Assembly: GCA_050187415.1 (NCBI GenBank)
Contig: JBFWXN010000005.1
Span: 62,001-126,000 of the forward strand
DNA length: 64,000 nt
Source: Ga0077555 sp050187415
GTDB taxonomy: Bacteria; Pseudomonadota; Alphaproteobacteria; Rhizobiales; Hyphomicrobiaceae
Direction of reading: 5' to 3'
The notes under the pieces were generated by a model, which was given only the letters and a program-made list of their open reading frames with translations, was not told where the DNA came from and did not search any database. The number at the start of each line of letters is the position of its first letter. The first letter of the stretch is position 1. Of this stretch, positions 45,845-54,966 are shown in pieces. Made by a program: the position numbers and the translations under genes.

Positions 45845-46681
45845 ATGACTGACAGTCCTTCCCGTTACGAAATCGATGCCGATCCGCGAGCGGCGTTGGC
45901 CGATCGTGGCCGATCGGGCGGTCGCACACGGATGAGGGGGCAGGCTCTGCCGCCCCGGCGCGGACGGTCTATACCCGTCCCGCATGACGAGCGCAACGGA
46001 GATATAAAGATATTCTTATGTCTCGATATGCCGAGCCGCAGACGATCCGATGGTCTCCGCCGTTAGGTGATCGCCGTACCGATTGCGGGCACCTGATCTG
46101 GTAGCGAGGGGATGACGAGCGCCCACGTCCCGCCAAACTGCGAAATTGCAAGTTCGTTCCCGGCGATCCTCGATCTGAGATTAATAGTCGATTGATCCGA
46201 TCGCCGAGAACGATCGCGAATGAGCCTCGCGCAGCCGGCGTTTGAATGATCTCCGATCAAAGCAAGTGCCAGCATAGAATATCCATTGCTTCGTCTGAAG
46301 CGGCGGCGAATTTTGTTTTTTGACCATTGCGCCCAGGCGCACGAGGGGGCTCGGGCTGCGAAAGCATCGACCTGAAGTGATGATTGATGCATATATTCAA
46401 TCGTTTATAATGAAAATGAGCTGTCCCTGGCAGCGGCTGGCGAGGCTACGGAAAGTGGCATGGACCGTGCCTGCAGGTGGCGTGATGCCAACCCGGATCA
46501 TGCTTTCTGAATAATTATTTCCGCCGCGAAGATTTGAATAAAAGACGCATATAAATGAAGCCGCATTCGATATGAATTGGAATGCATAGAAAACATGCTA
46601 GTTATGATCCAATTAGGGGTTCTTAAATACCTCATCGCGCAATATGGCTGGGGAATACGCATATCATGCGGGAGGCGTATC
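45845..46681. other. Leader region between ahcY and the vWA/Tad gene (AT-rich right part)
   Basis: About 840 bp between divergent genes. The left part (45845-46000) has several small hairpins, e.g. GGGGCGG with CTGCCCC. The right part (about 46290-46680) is visibly AT-richer than the flanks and contains no family-like protein; the longest frame on the minus strand (46063-46392, 109 codons) has no recognisable pattern. A near CtrA half-site match TTAA-N7-TTGA occurs at 46181-46195. No SAH riboswitch motif was seen. Confidence 0.5.
46000..46023. promoter_or_regulatory. Palindromic operator-like site upstream of ahcY
   Basis: 24-bp element AGATATAAAGAT/ATTCTTATGTCT in which 9 of the 12 mirrored pairs are complementary (pairs 4, 9 and 10 are not). 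It lies about 155 bp before the ahcY ATG. Known proteobacterial ahcY control uses the ArsR-type regulator SahR; whether this is its site is inference. Confidence 0.4.
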
Positions 46682-48226
46682 ATGTTGCGAATGAGTGGGT
46701 GGGCCGGCCGGCCCACACTGACGACGGGGAGGGCCGAAACGACCGCCCCGTCCAAGCGATTGCTTCGGGGCGTTCGGGCTTTCGGGCGGAACGAGAAGGG
46801 CTCGATTGCCATTCTCTTCGGTCTGACGAGCTTCATCGTCATGGCCTTGGTCGGCGGCGCCGTGGATTACGGCCGTGCCGTAACGGCCCGGAACCAGATG
46901 CAGAACTCGATTGACGCGGCCGTGCTGGCTGCGGCGCGCGTTTGGCAGACGGACCACGACCTGGCGCTGGCCGAGCAAAAGGCGAAGGACTATTACACCA
47001 ACAACCAGCCAAAGAGCGTGGAAAGCAGCGTTACCGCGTTCAATGCCGATCTGCAGCGAAGCGCGATCACCCTGACCGCGAGCGGGAAACTGGCAACCCC
47101 GTTCCTTGCGGCGGCTGCCGCGATCGGCAAAACGCTGACGGGAAAAGGCACACCCGGTAATGAGCTTACGCTGGTGGTGACCGCCGAGGCGCTCCTGGCA
47201 GCGGGTGGCAATGGCGATTCGAACCTCGAGATCGCGATGATGCTCGATGTCACGGGATCGATGGGTGGCAGCAAGATCAAGGATCTGAAGGAGGCTGCCA
47301 AGGACCTGGTGGACATCGTCGTATGGCAGGATCAGAGCGAGCACACCTCTCGCATCGCGCTCGTCCCGTTCGCGGATGCCGTCAATCTGGGCTCGACGGC
47401 TCTGGTCAACGACGTACGCGGCAACGTGAAGACGAGCTGCAAGAAAAACTCTCCCTGCACATCCTACTCCACCGGCTCTCCTGCTCAGTACTTCAAGTTC
47501 ACGAACGCCAGCGGCAACACGCAGACTTGGCAGGCATCGTCCTATTGCGTGACCGAGCGCGTGGGTGCTGACTGGGATACCGATGCTGCGCCCAACTCGA
47601 GCAGCACGAAGGTCGCCCCGCTTTACGGCTCGTCATCGTCATCGAGCTGCGGCTTCATGTCGATCAACACGGGCGATCTCGAGGTCAATACCGTGCAGCC
47701 TCTGACGAACGACAAGGTGCTGTTGAAGCGCCGGATCGACAAGCTGGACGAGGCAGGCTCGACGGGCGGACAGATGGGAACAGCCTGGGCCTGGTACATG
47801 CTGTCGCCGAATTGGGCCTACCTGTGGCCGAGCGCAAACCGGCCGGTCGCTTATAAGACCGAGAAGACGGAGAAGATCGCCATCCTGATGACGGACGGTG
47901 AGTACAACACGGGTCACTGCAACGGTATCGTCGCCAAGGACAGCGGTTCCGGCAGCGGCAGCAACAGCGACCATATCAACTGCAACGCCACGAACGGGTC
48001 GTCCAACGATCAGGCCACGCGGTTGTGTGAGCAGATGAAGAACAACACTGGCATCACCGTTTACACAGTCGGCTTTGCGCTCGGTGGCAACAAGACGGCC
48101 ATCAAAACCCTCAAGGGATGCGCTTCGGACGAGTCGAAGTTCTACAATGCCGAGGATGGCGATCAGCTGCGGATGGCATTCCGCGACATCGCCCTCCAGG
48201 TTGCCAAGCTCAGGCTCTCGCACTGA
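46682..48226 (+). CDS. TadE/TadG-like protein with von Willebrand A domain
   Basis: 514 residues. A single N-terminal helix follows NEKGSIAILFGLTSFIVMAL (residues about 38-60), the TadE/TadG-type signature, then VDYGRAVTARNQMQNSIDAAVLAAA. The vWA domain starts with MIDAS DVTGSMG (Asp189-x-Thr-Gly-Ser) and a second Asp in LMTDGEYNTG (about residue 403). The body includes several Cys pairs and Ser/Gly-rich loops, so it is likely exported to the periplasm or surface. ATG at 46682 is backed by GGGAGG at 46670-46675, 6 nt before it; earlier starts lie in AT-rich non-coding-like sequence. No other tad/pili genes are visible. Confidence 0.85.
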   Translation: MLRMSGWAGRPTLTTGRAETTAPSKRLLRGVRAFGRNEKGSIAILFGLTSFIVMALVGGAVDYGRAVTARNQMQNSIDAAVLAAARVWQTDHDLALAEQKAKDYYTNNQPKSVESSVTAFNADLQRSAITLTASGKLATPFLAAAAAIGKTLTGKGTPGNELTLVVTAEALLAAGGNGDSNLEIAMMLDVTGSMGGSKIKDLKEAAKDLVDIVVWQDQSEHTSRIALVPFADAVNLGSTALVNDVRGNVKTSCKKNSPCTSYSTGSPAQYFKFTNASGNTQTWQASSYCVTERVGADWDTDAAPNSSSTKVAPLYGSSSSSSCGFMSINTGDLEVNTVQPLTNDKVLLKRRIDKLDEAGSTGGQMGTAWAWYMLSPNWAYLWPSANRPVAYKTEKTEKIAILMTDGEYNTGHCNGIVAKDSGSGSGSNSDHINCNATNGSSNDQATRLCEQMKNNTGITVYTVGFALGGNKTAIKTLKGCASDESKFYNAEDGDQLRMAFRDIALQVAKLRLSH

Positions 48227-48240
48227 CGCTGGCATCGCCT

Positions 48241-48293
48241 CCTGCACGAAGCGGTCGGGTCTCTCGCGAGGCTCGGCCGTTTTCGCGTGCAGG
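48241..48293. terminator. Hairpin between convergent vWA and HPr genes
   Basis: CCTGCACG (48241-48248) is fully complementary to CGTGCAGG (48286-48293), with a GC-rich interior that includes CTCGCGAG. No T-run is present. It lies between two genes that point at each other and could end both transcripts. Confidence 0.4.
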
Positions 48294-48313
48294 TATAGTC
48301 CGGCGCAAGAAAA

Positions 48314-48595
48314 TCAGTCCTCTTCGCCGAAGCCGTCCTCCACCAGGGCGCTCAAGGCGTCGATTGCGGCAGCAGCGTCCTCGCCTTGGGCTTCGACGGT
48401 GATCGTGGTGCCCTGCCCGGCGGCAAGCATCATCAATCCCATGATCGACGATCCGCCGACCGTCTGCCCTTCACGCGAGACGGAAACGGTGGCTTGAAAT
48501 GTCTCGGCGCATTTGACGAACTTCGCGGACGCGCGGGCATGCAAGCCCTTCTTGTTGCGGATCAGAAGCTCAACCCGCCGCGTGGCAGTCATCAT
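48314..48595 (-). CDS. ptsH: HPr family phosphocarrier protein
   Basis: 93-residue phosphotransferase carrier. Catalytic His19 in KGLHARAS, regulatory Ser50 in GGSSIMGLMML, the site phosphorylated by HprK. In alphaproteobacteria this HPr usually belongs to a regulatory PTS without sugar transport. Short acidic tail DGFGEED. 27 bp downstream of the EIIA gene on the same strand, so co-transcribed. Confidence 0.93.
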   Translation of the reverse strand: MMTATRRVELLIRNKKGLHARASAKFVKCAETFQATVSVSREGQTVGGSSIMGLMMLAAGQGTTITVEAQGEDAAAAIDALSALVEDGFGEED

Positions 48596-48622
48596 GGAAG
48601 GCCCTTTGGAGACGTTTTCGTC

Positions 48623-49027
48623 TCAAGTTTCGCCCGAGAGGACCTGGCTCGCAACGGAGATGTATTTGCGGCCGGCTTCCTTCGCGAGGTCGACGGCCTC
48701 CACCAGAGACTTGTCGCGGCGCACGCTTGCCAGCCTGACGAGCATCGGCAGATTGACGCCGGCAATCACTTCGGCCCCCGTATCGTCCATGACCGAGATG
48801 GCAAGATTGGAGGGTGTCCCCCCGAACATGTCGGTAAGAACCACGACGCCGCGGCCCCTGTCGGCGCGCCGCACGGCTTCGATCAGCTCGCTGCGGCGAG
48901 CCTCGATGTCGTCATCCGGGCCGATGGAGAGTGTCTCCAGGCCGTCCTGAGCGCCAACCACATGCTCCATGGCGGCCCGAAACTCGGTGGCAAGTCCTCC
49001 GTGTGTGATGATCACGATGCCGATCAT
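48623..49027 (-). CDS. manX: PTS EIIA, mannose-type
   Basis: 134-residue soluble EIIA of the mannose family, the regulatory acceptor in this branch. Active His9 is in GIVIITHGGLATEF; VVLTDMFGGTPSNLAI is the family signature. No EIIB or EIIC is nearby, so it does not form a sugar permease here. ATG at 49027 (TTG at 49030 also possible). It lies between hprK and HPr. Confidence 0.9.
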   Translation of the reverse strand: MIGIVIITHGGLATEFRAAMEHVVGAQDGLETLSIGPDDDIEARRSELIEAVRRADRGRGVVVLTDMFGGTPSNLAISVMDDTGAEVIAGVNLPMLVRLASVRRDKSLVEAVDLAKEAGRKYISVASQVLSGET

Positions 49028-49245
49028 CAATCAGCCTTTCGCCTTGGGACGTGCTTCTCGCCGCGCCGCCAACGGGGCGTCAATAACGGGTCGAAACCCA
49101 AAACGCCGGATCGGCTGGCGGTTTGAAGTTGCACGTTCGATTTGTAGCCGAATCGCGACCTTTGACCACCATCATTCGAACCAATTTGTTCCCGACGTGC
49201 CAGTCTGCGACGAGCCGCGGCACCGGGGCAACGGGTTGCGACCCT

Positions 49246-49710
49246 TTATTTCTTCGGCAACGTCATTGCCGCGAGCACCAGTTTCGACGGAGCGCTCGGC
49301 GCGGAGCCTTCAACGCGAACGAGGGCCAAGTCCAACCCTAACAGAGGATATACTTGACGGGGCTCCGGCAGCCGATCGATTTCAGCGGCTGCACCCAGAA
49401 CGACCGCAAGGTCGACCTCGGCTCGCGGGACGAACGGAAACGGGAGGATGCCGAGCCCCCTGACTTCGAGCTTGCCGGCGATGGTTGCCGGTGGGGAGGC
49501 AAATAGCCGGTCGCCGATACGCTCGATGAGCACCTGATCGTCGGCGATGAGGCGCGTTTCGACCGGCTTGCCGTCGTAGACAAGCGGCGTGGTGATGAGG
49601 CGGAGGGCCAAGTCCGACTTGCCTGCGCCCGACGCGCCGAAAATCAGCACTCCCCGACCGGATACCGCGAGGGCAGTCGCATGCACGAGCATGCTTGTGC
49701 CGCGCGTCAT
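49246..49710 (-). CDS. hprK: HPr kinase/phosphorylase, short form
   Basis: 154 residues, the short alphaproteobacterial version that lacks the N-terminal domain of the Gram-positive enzyme. Walker A FGASGAGKSD (24-33) and LIADDQVLIE, which carries the acidic residues for catalysis, are present, followed by VRGLGILPF. It controls HPr through Ser phosphorylation and, in rhizobia, is linked with ChvG. One base separates its start from the chvG stop region (TAG at 49712-49714). Confidence 0.9.
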   Translation of the reverse strand: MTRGTSMLVHATALAVSGRGVLIFGASGAGKSDLALRLITTPLVYDGKPVETRLIADDQVLIERIGDRLFASPPATIAGKLEVRGLGILPFPFVPRAEVDLAVVLGAAAEIDRLPEPRQVYPLLGLDLALVRVEGSAPSAPSKLVLAAMTLPKK

Positions 49711-49711
49711 G

Positions 49712-51589
49712 CTAGGCCTCCGCGCGGCCGGTTACGACGCGTGGGGGGGCTGCTGCTGCCGGCAGACGAACGACGAAACGCGCGCCGATGATCGCGCCGG
49801 GCGCCCCTGCCCTGGTCGACGGAGCGCGCCTGTTCTCCGCCCAGATGCGTCCACCGTGGGCCCTTACGATCTCACGCGAGATGCTCAAGCCCAGTCCTGA
49901 ATTCTTGCCGACGGTACTGTCGCTTTGCGGGCGATCCGAATAGAAGCGCTCGAAAACGGCTTCGAGCTTGTCCTCGGGCATGCCCGGACCGTCATCATCG
50001 ACCGACAGCTCGACCTCATTGTCGATCGTGCGAAGCCGCGCGCAGACGTTTCCGCCCGGCGGCGAGAATGACGCCGCGTTGTCGATCAGGTTCGTGACCA
50101 CCTGTCCGAGCCGTCCTTCGTGCCCCAGCACCAGGTGTCTGTTGTCGCCATTGGGTTTGGCAACGACCTCCAGGCAAACCGTGCGGCCATGCTGGCCGTG
50201 AATATCGCCGAGCACCTCGATCAGTCCCTTCAGGCTAACACCGAGGTCGAGCAGTTCGGTCTCCTGGCGCGCCAATTCGGCGTCGAGTCGTGAGGCGTTG
50301 GCAACGTCCGTGATGAGGCGGTTGAGACGCTTGAGCTCCTCCTGGATCTGCCGCGCCAGCTCTTCGCGCTGCTGGGGGGTGCGCGCATAGCTCATGGATT
50401 CGGCGGTCGAGCGTGCCGCGGTCAGCGGGTTCTTGAGTTCGTGCGCCACATCGGCCGCGAATTTTTCGCTCGCTTCGATGCGCCGGTAGAGTGCACTCGT
50501 CATCTGGCGGAAGGCACTCGCCATCTTTCCAACCTCGTCTCGCCGAAGCGAATAGTCGGGAAGCTCGGCCCGGGCGCTGATGCTGCGGCTGACGTGATCG
50601 GCGGCCGCGGAAAGACGTCGCACGGGCTCGGCGATCGAGCGCGTGAGCTGGACGGAGGCAGCGAGCGTCGTCAGCAGTGCCATGGTGGCCACCGAGACGA
50701 AGATCCAGCGCTCGCGTGTCAGGATCTGATCGATCTCGCCGGGCCGCGTCGACAGCAGCAGTGCGCCCAGCGTCGAATTGCGGCGCTTGATCGGGACCGC
50801 GAGCGAGACGATCTGCTGGTCGTCCTCGTCGATGAGCAGCATGGGAAGAGGCTTGGCCCCTCTCAGCGCCTGACGCACCTCCGGGTAATAGTTCCCGTTT
50901 GCCGCGCCGATCTCGTAATAGATCGGGAGATCGGTCGCGTCGAAATACGAGAGCACGCGCAGCCAGTTGGTCTTGACGCGCAGTTTCTCGCGGATTGGCT
51001 CGCCATTGGCATCAAGCTTCGGCGGCGGGCTTTTGGCGAGCACACGATGCGTATCGACCACGAGTTCTCCCTCGCGGTCGTAGATGCGGGCCCGCGTGTT
51101 GTGCACGGGCTGGATCAGCTTGCGGATGACGGGGCCGACCTGATCGGGCCGGATCGACAGCTCGAGGTCGTCGAGTGCCGCGAAGCCATCGTCGCGGAAT
51201 GGCGCCCTGACGGCTTCGACCTCTGGCTGACGACCCGGATCGAAGGTGATGACATTGGTCGACACGGAGGCATTTGCCGCAATGGCCGCAGCGATGATCT
51301 CGGCCTGCACGCGAAGGCTTTCGCGCTTGGCCGTGATCAGGAGCGCATGCTGCTGGGAAACCCAGAAGATGCCAGTCAGCAGGACGACGAGGCCGACCAC
51401 GTTCGAGAAGAAGATGCGCCGCGCCAGCGATTGCCCGAAGAAGCGGGCCACGGGCGAGCGCGCCAACCATACCGAAGCCAAGCCGTAGCCCTGCTCGAGC
51501 CAGGCGACGGCACGCGCGGTTCTCGCGCCGGTAAGGCGTGCACCCGCCTTTTCGCGCAAAGTTGCTACGTGATTCCAGTCGAGCGCCAT
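49712..51589 (-). CDS. chvG: Sensor histidine kinase ChvG
   Basis: 625 residues. First transmembrane helix at about 60-82 (FFSNVVGLVVLLTGIFWVSQ), a periplasmic loop of about 230 residues, a second helix VSVATMALLTTLAASVQL, HAMP, then the kinase core with His383 in DVAHELKNPLTAAR, N-box LIDNAASFSPPGGN and DDGPGMPEDKL. ChvG senses acid and envelope stress in rhizobia, balanced by periplasmic ExoR, which is not in this window. Follows chvI by 16 bp. Confidence 0.94.
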   Translation of the reverse strand: MALDWNHVATLREKAGARLTGARTARAVAWLEQGYGLASVWLARSPVARFFGQSLARRIFFSNVVGLVVLLTGIFWVSQQHALLITAKRESLRVQAEIIAAAIAANASVSTNVITFDPGRQPEVEAVRAPFRDDGFAALDDLELSIRPDQVGPVIRKLIQPVHNTRARIYDREGELVVDTHRVLAKSPPPKLDANGEPIREKLRVKTNWLRVLSYFDATDLPIYYEIGAANGNYYPEVRQALRGAKPLPMLLIDEDDQQIVSLAVPIKRRNSTLGALLLSTRPGEIDQILTRERWIFVSVATMALLTTLAASVQLTRSIAEPVRRLSAAADHVSRSISARAELPDYSLRRDEVGKMASAFRQMTSALYRRIEASEKFAADVAHELKNPLTAARSTAESMSYARTPQQREELARQIQEELKRLNRLITDVANASRLDAELARQETELLDLGVSLKGLIEVLGDIHGQHGRTVCLEVVAKPNGDNRHLVLGHEGRLGQVVTNLIDNAASFSPPGGNVCARLRTIDNEVELSVDDDGPGMPEDKLEAVFERFYSDRPQSDSTVGKNSGLGLSISREIVRAHGGRIWAENRRAPSTRAGAPGAIIGARFVVRLPAAAAPPRVVTGRAEA

Positions 51590-51605
51590 CGGCCGGCTCC
51601 GCGGT

Positions 51606-52313
51606 TCAGCTCTCCTTGAACCGGTAGCCCACCCCGTACAGGGTCTCGATGACGTCGAAATCGTCGTCGACGGCCTTGAATTTCTTGCGCAAGCGCTTGA
51701 TGTGGCTATCGATCGTGCGGTCGTCGACGTAGACCTGATCGTCGTAGGCGGCGTCCATCAGGGCGTCGCGGGTCTTGACGACGCCCGGCCGCTGGGCGAG
51801 CGCCTGGAGGATCAGGAACTCTGTCACGGTGAGGGTGACGGGCTTGAGGTCCCAATGGCAGGTGTGGCGCTCCGGGTCGAGCTTCAGCTTGCCGCGCTCG
51901 ACGATGCGAGCGGCCTCGCTTTGCGGGGCCTGTCCCTCCTTCGGCTGGAAGCGGCGCAACACCGCCTTGACGCGCTCGACGACGAGGCGCTGCGAGAAGG
52001 GTTTGGCGATGTAGTCGTCGGCGCCCATCTTCAGGCCGAACAACTCGTCGATTTCCTCGTCCTTGGACGTGAGAAAAATCACCGGCATGTCGGATTGCTG
52101 GCGCATCCGCCGGAGCAACTCCATGCCGTCCATCTTCGGCATCTTGATATCGAAGATACCCAGATCGGCGGGCTCGTCGGTGAGTGCTTCCAAAGCTGCG
52201 GCGCCGTCGCCATACGTGCGCACCTTGAAGCCCTCTGCCTCGAGAGCCATGCGCAGGGAGGCGAGAATGTTGCGCTCGTCGTCGACGAGCGCGATCGTGC
52301 TCTTCTGATTCAT
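51606..52313 (-). CDS. chvI: Response regulator ChvI
   Basis: 235-residue OmpR-type regulator. Receiver: acidic pair DDE (11-13), phosphoacceptor Asp55 in IFDIKMPKMDG, Thr82 and Lys104 (AKPFS). C-terminal winged helix with LTVTEFLILQALAQRPGVVKTRDALMD and DRTIDSHIKRLRKKF. Pairs with chvG downstream. In rhizobia it turns on succinoglycan and envelope genes and represses motility. Confidence 0.95.
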   Translation of the reverse strand: MNQKSTIALVDDERNILASLRMALEAEGFKVRTYGDGAAALEALTDEPADLGIFDIKMPKMDGMELLRRMRQQSDMPVIFLTSKDEEIDELFGLKMGADDYIAKPFSQRLVVERVKAVLRRFQPKEGQAPQSEAARIVERGKLKLDPERHTCHWDLKPVTLTVTEFLILQALAQRPGVVKTRDALMDAAYDDQVYVDDRTIDSHIKRLRKKFKAVDDDFDVIETLYGVGYRFKES

Positions 52314-52514
52314 GATCTGGTCCCCGGCGGCCCGGTGCGCCCCATGCCGCCTCTATGGCTCCAACGTGTACGAAATGTGGCGGGCGACCATGCCACTACG
52401 CGCGGCGATAGTAGCCCAACCCTCATCGCATAGCCAACTTCACTCGCGCCATGGTCCGAGCCGCCTGTGGATGCGGGCCAACGGCAACGGAACTCAGTGG
52501 ATGCGCCAGCCCTG

Positions 52515-54308
52515 TCAGCGCCCAGCGGCGTAACCCTGCATGCCGCGCGGATTGGCGGCGGCTTTGCGGCGGACACCGTCCTGGGAGGCGGCGGTGAGAC
52601 GGCCCTCCGACCAATCCGATCCGATCTCCACCTTGTGTCCGCGGCGCTCGAGCTCTTTGATCGTCGCTGCGGGCAAGCGGCTTTCCACCACCACCACGCC
52701 CGGGCGCGAGCTGCGCGGCCAGAAAGACCCCGGAAAATGCTCGATATGCCACGCCGGCGCGTCGATCGCCTCCTGGAGGTTCATGCTGAAGTGGGCGTGC
52801 CGCAAGAACAGCTGCGCATTCCACTGGTCCTGCTGGTCGCCGCCCGGTGTGCCCCAGATCATGTACGGTTTGCCATCACGCAGCGCCATGCCGACAGAAA
52901 GCGTCGAGCGCGGGCGCTTGCCCGGCATGAGGGCACCGGGGTGGCTCTCGTCGAGCCAGAACATCTGCGCTCGCGAGCCGAGCGGCCAGCCGAGTTGCGG
53001 GATCACCGGCGACGATTGCAGCCATCCGCCCGAGGGCGTGGCCGTAAACATGTTGCCGGCCTTGTCGATGACGTCGATGTGGACGGTATCGCCCTTGCTC
53101 TCGCCCATTTTGCCGACCGTCGGCTCGCCGGCACCGGCGAACGATCCCTTCGGGGCTCCCCTCACGATCACTTTGCCGCCGTAGCCGTCGATCACACCAG
53201 GACGCTGCTCCATGTTGGCCCATTGCGTGATCTGGCGCCGACGGTCGTTGTTGTAGCGCTCGGAAAGAAGTGTCTCCATCGGTACGGCGGCGAATTTGGG
53301 GTCGCCATAAAATGCCTCGCGGTCGGCGTAGGCGAGTTTCGCGGCTTCGATCCACAGATGGATGAAATCCGGATCGGTGGCCGACAAGCGCTCGATCTCG
53401 AAGCCTTTGAGAATGGCCAGGATCTGAAGCATGGTCGGCGACTGCGTCCAAGGACCTGGCTTCAGAACGCTGTAGGGGCCGTATTCGAGCGCGAGGGGGT
53501 CTTCGACGGTAGGCAGCCAGCCCGCCATGTCGGCACCGGTCAGCACGCCCCTGTGGCGTCGCCCCGACACGTCCATCACCTCTTCGGTCCGGCAGAATTT
53601 ATCGACGGCCTCGGCGACGAAGCCCTGGCTCCAGGCACGGCGTGCGCGTTCGATCTGGGCCTCGCGCCCGCCGCCGCCCGCTTCGGCCTCGGCCAGTATC
53701 CGCACGTAGGTTTCGGCGTGCTGCGGATTGCGGAAGTGCGAGCCGGCCACGGGTACTTTGCCGCCAGGGAGATAGACGGCGGCCGACGTCGGCCAGTGGT
53801 CGGTGAACAGGCTGCGCACGGTCTCGATGGTGGCGCAGGCGCGCTCGACGATCGGATGACCGCCGACGGCGTAGCCGATGGAGGGCTCCAGCACGTCGCG
53901 AAGGCGCATGGTGCCATAGTCGCGCAACACCATCATGTAGGTCTCGAACGTGCCTGGGATGCATGGTGCGAGCAGACCGGTGCCGGGAATGATGTCTAGG
54001 CCAAGATGATCGCGGTAATGGGCGATCGTGGCGCCGGCTGGCGCTGGGCCCTGGCCGCAGATCACCTCGGGCCGGCCCTTGCGCTGATCCCACACCATCA
54101 CCGGGACGTCACCGCCCGGCCCGCACAGATGCGGTTCGACCACCTGCAGCGTGAAAGCCGCGGCGACGCCCGCATCGAACGCGTTGCCGCCCTTTTCGAG
54201 AATGCCCATGGCGACGGCGGTCGCGATCCAGTGCGTCGTCGCCACCACGCCGAACGTGCCGTCGATCTCGGGCCGAGTGGTGAACGCGCCTGAGTTGATG
54301 TTGGCCAT
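52515..54308 (-). CDS. ggt: Gamma-glutamyltransferase family protein
   Basis: 597-residue Ntn-hydrolase of the GGT family, which cleaves gamma-glutamyl bonds of glutathione. The self-processing site is at GDTVHIDVIDKAGNM, with Thr at the N-terminus of the small subunit, then TPSGGWLQSSPVIP and ALRDGKPYMIWGTPGGDQQDQ. N-terminal AMGILEKGGNAFDAGVAAAF matches the large-subunit start. No clear secretory signal; ATG at 54308 (MANINSGAFTTRP). Substrates may differ from glutathione in this subfamily. Confidence 0.88.
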   Translation of the reverse strand: MANINSGAFTTRPEIDGTFGVVATTHWIATAVAMGILEKGGNAFDAGVAAAFTLQVVEPHLCGPGGDVPVMVWDQRKGRPEVICGQGPAPAGATIAHYRDHLGLDIIPGTGLLAPCIPGTFETYMMVLRDYGTMRLRDVLEPSIGYAVGGHPIVERACATIETVRSLFTDHWPTSAAVYLPGGKVPVAGSHFRNPQHAETYVRILAEAEAGGGGREAQIERARRAWSQGFVAEAVDKFCRTEEVMDVSGRRHRGVLTGADMAGWLPTVEDPLALEYGPYSVLKPGPWTQSPTMLQILAILKGFEIERLSATDPDFIHLWIEAAKLAYADREAFYGDPKFAAVPMETLLSERYNNDRRRQITQWANMEQRPGVIDGYGGKVIVRGAPKGSFAGAGEPTVGKMGESKGDTVHIDVIDKAGNMFTATPSGGWLQSSPVIPQLGWPLGSRAQMFWLDESHPGALMPGKRPRSTLSVGMALRDGKPYMIWGTPGGDQQDQWNAQLFLRHAHFSMNLQEAIDAPAWHIEHFPGSFWPRSSRPGVVVVESRLPAATIKELERRGHKVEIGSDWSEGRLTAASQDGVRRKAAANPRGMQGYAAGR

Positions 54309-54414
54309 CGCCTTCTCCGGGGTGTCTCTCGCTTTGCGCGGCATCCTAGTGCGGGCGCATTCATGGCGCCAGCCGTTCGCCCGTAGGGGCGGCCGAGCTT
54401 TTCGTGCCTGCCGG

Positions 54415-54966
54415 TCAGGGCCGGTAATGGAAACCCGCAAAATCGGCGAGGTGGCGCAGTCTCGCGATGGCCAGTCCCGACACCCCGGCAGCGGCCACGA
54501 GATCGACGACGGTGCTTGCCCACGGAACGCTCGCGTTCCATGCGTCCACCTCGTGCAACGAAATGAAGCGTATCAGCCCGAAGCCCACGATCAGGCATGC
54601 CAGGCCGATGGCGAGACGATAACGCTTGATGTAGTGCCAGACCCAAAGCAGGCCCCAGGCGAGCAAGACCAGGACCATCACCACGACTGCAATGCTCGCC
54701 GCTATCTGCAAGCTGCGCCGGCCTTCGTACCAGCCCCTATGCCTGAAGACGTCTCGCAGGAATGTTCCGAGACCGTGAAGCCATCCGAGGCTGCGCGCCG
54801 TTTTCGCCAGCGAAAGCGCCAAAAACACGGCCGAAAGCGCTGCCCAGACCCATGCGTCGGAACACGGCAATCCGTGCACGTGCGCGCGTCGACATGCAAC
54901 GGCAGTCCAAATGCTGAGGAGACAGGCGACCAACAATGCGGCGACGCGCAAGGTATCGTGCGTCAT
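54415..54966 (-). CDS. Small integral membrane protein, unrecognised
   Basis: 183 residues with about five hydrophobic segments (RVAALLVACLLSIWTAVA, WVWAALSAVFLALS, IAASIAVVVMVLVLLAWGLL, LAIGLACLIVGFGLI, STVVDLVAAAGVSGLAI). No domain recognised. ATG at 54966 gives the first helix near the N-terminus; the 23 preceding codons are open but Pro/Arg-rich. It is on its own between ggt and the divergent HerA-like gene. Confidence 0.55.
   Translation of the reverse strand: MTHDTLRVAALLVACLLSIWTAVACRRAHVHGLPCSDAWVWAALSAVFLALSLAKTARSLGWLHGLGTFLRDVFRHRGWYEGRRSLQIAASIAVVVMVLVLLAWGLLWVWHYIKRYRLAIGLACLIVGFGLIRFISLHEVDAWNASVPWASTVVDLVAAAGVSGLAIARLRHLADFAGFHYRP

Noticed and set aside
45845..46060. SAH riboswitch upstream of ahcY
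   Set aside because: The conserved SAH-aptamer core is not seen; only ordinary hairpins and a palindrome are present.
46181..46195. Second CtrA site TTAA-N7-TTGA
   Set aside because: One half-site is altered (TTGA); too weak to claim in an AT-rich patch.
46063..46392. 109-codon frame on the minus strand upstream of ahcY
   Set aside because: No ribosome site and no recognisable pattern; the region is AT-rich leader sequence. Cannot exclude a decayed gene.
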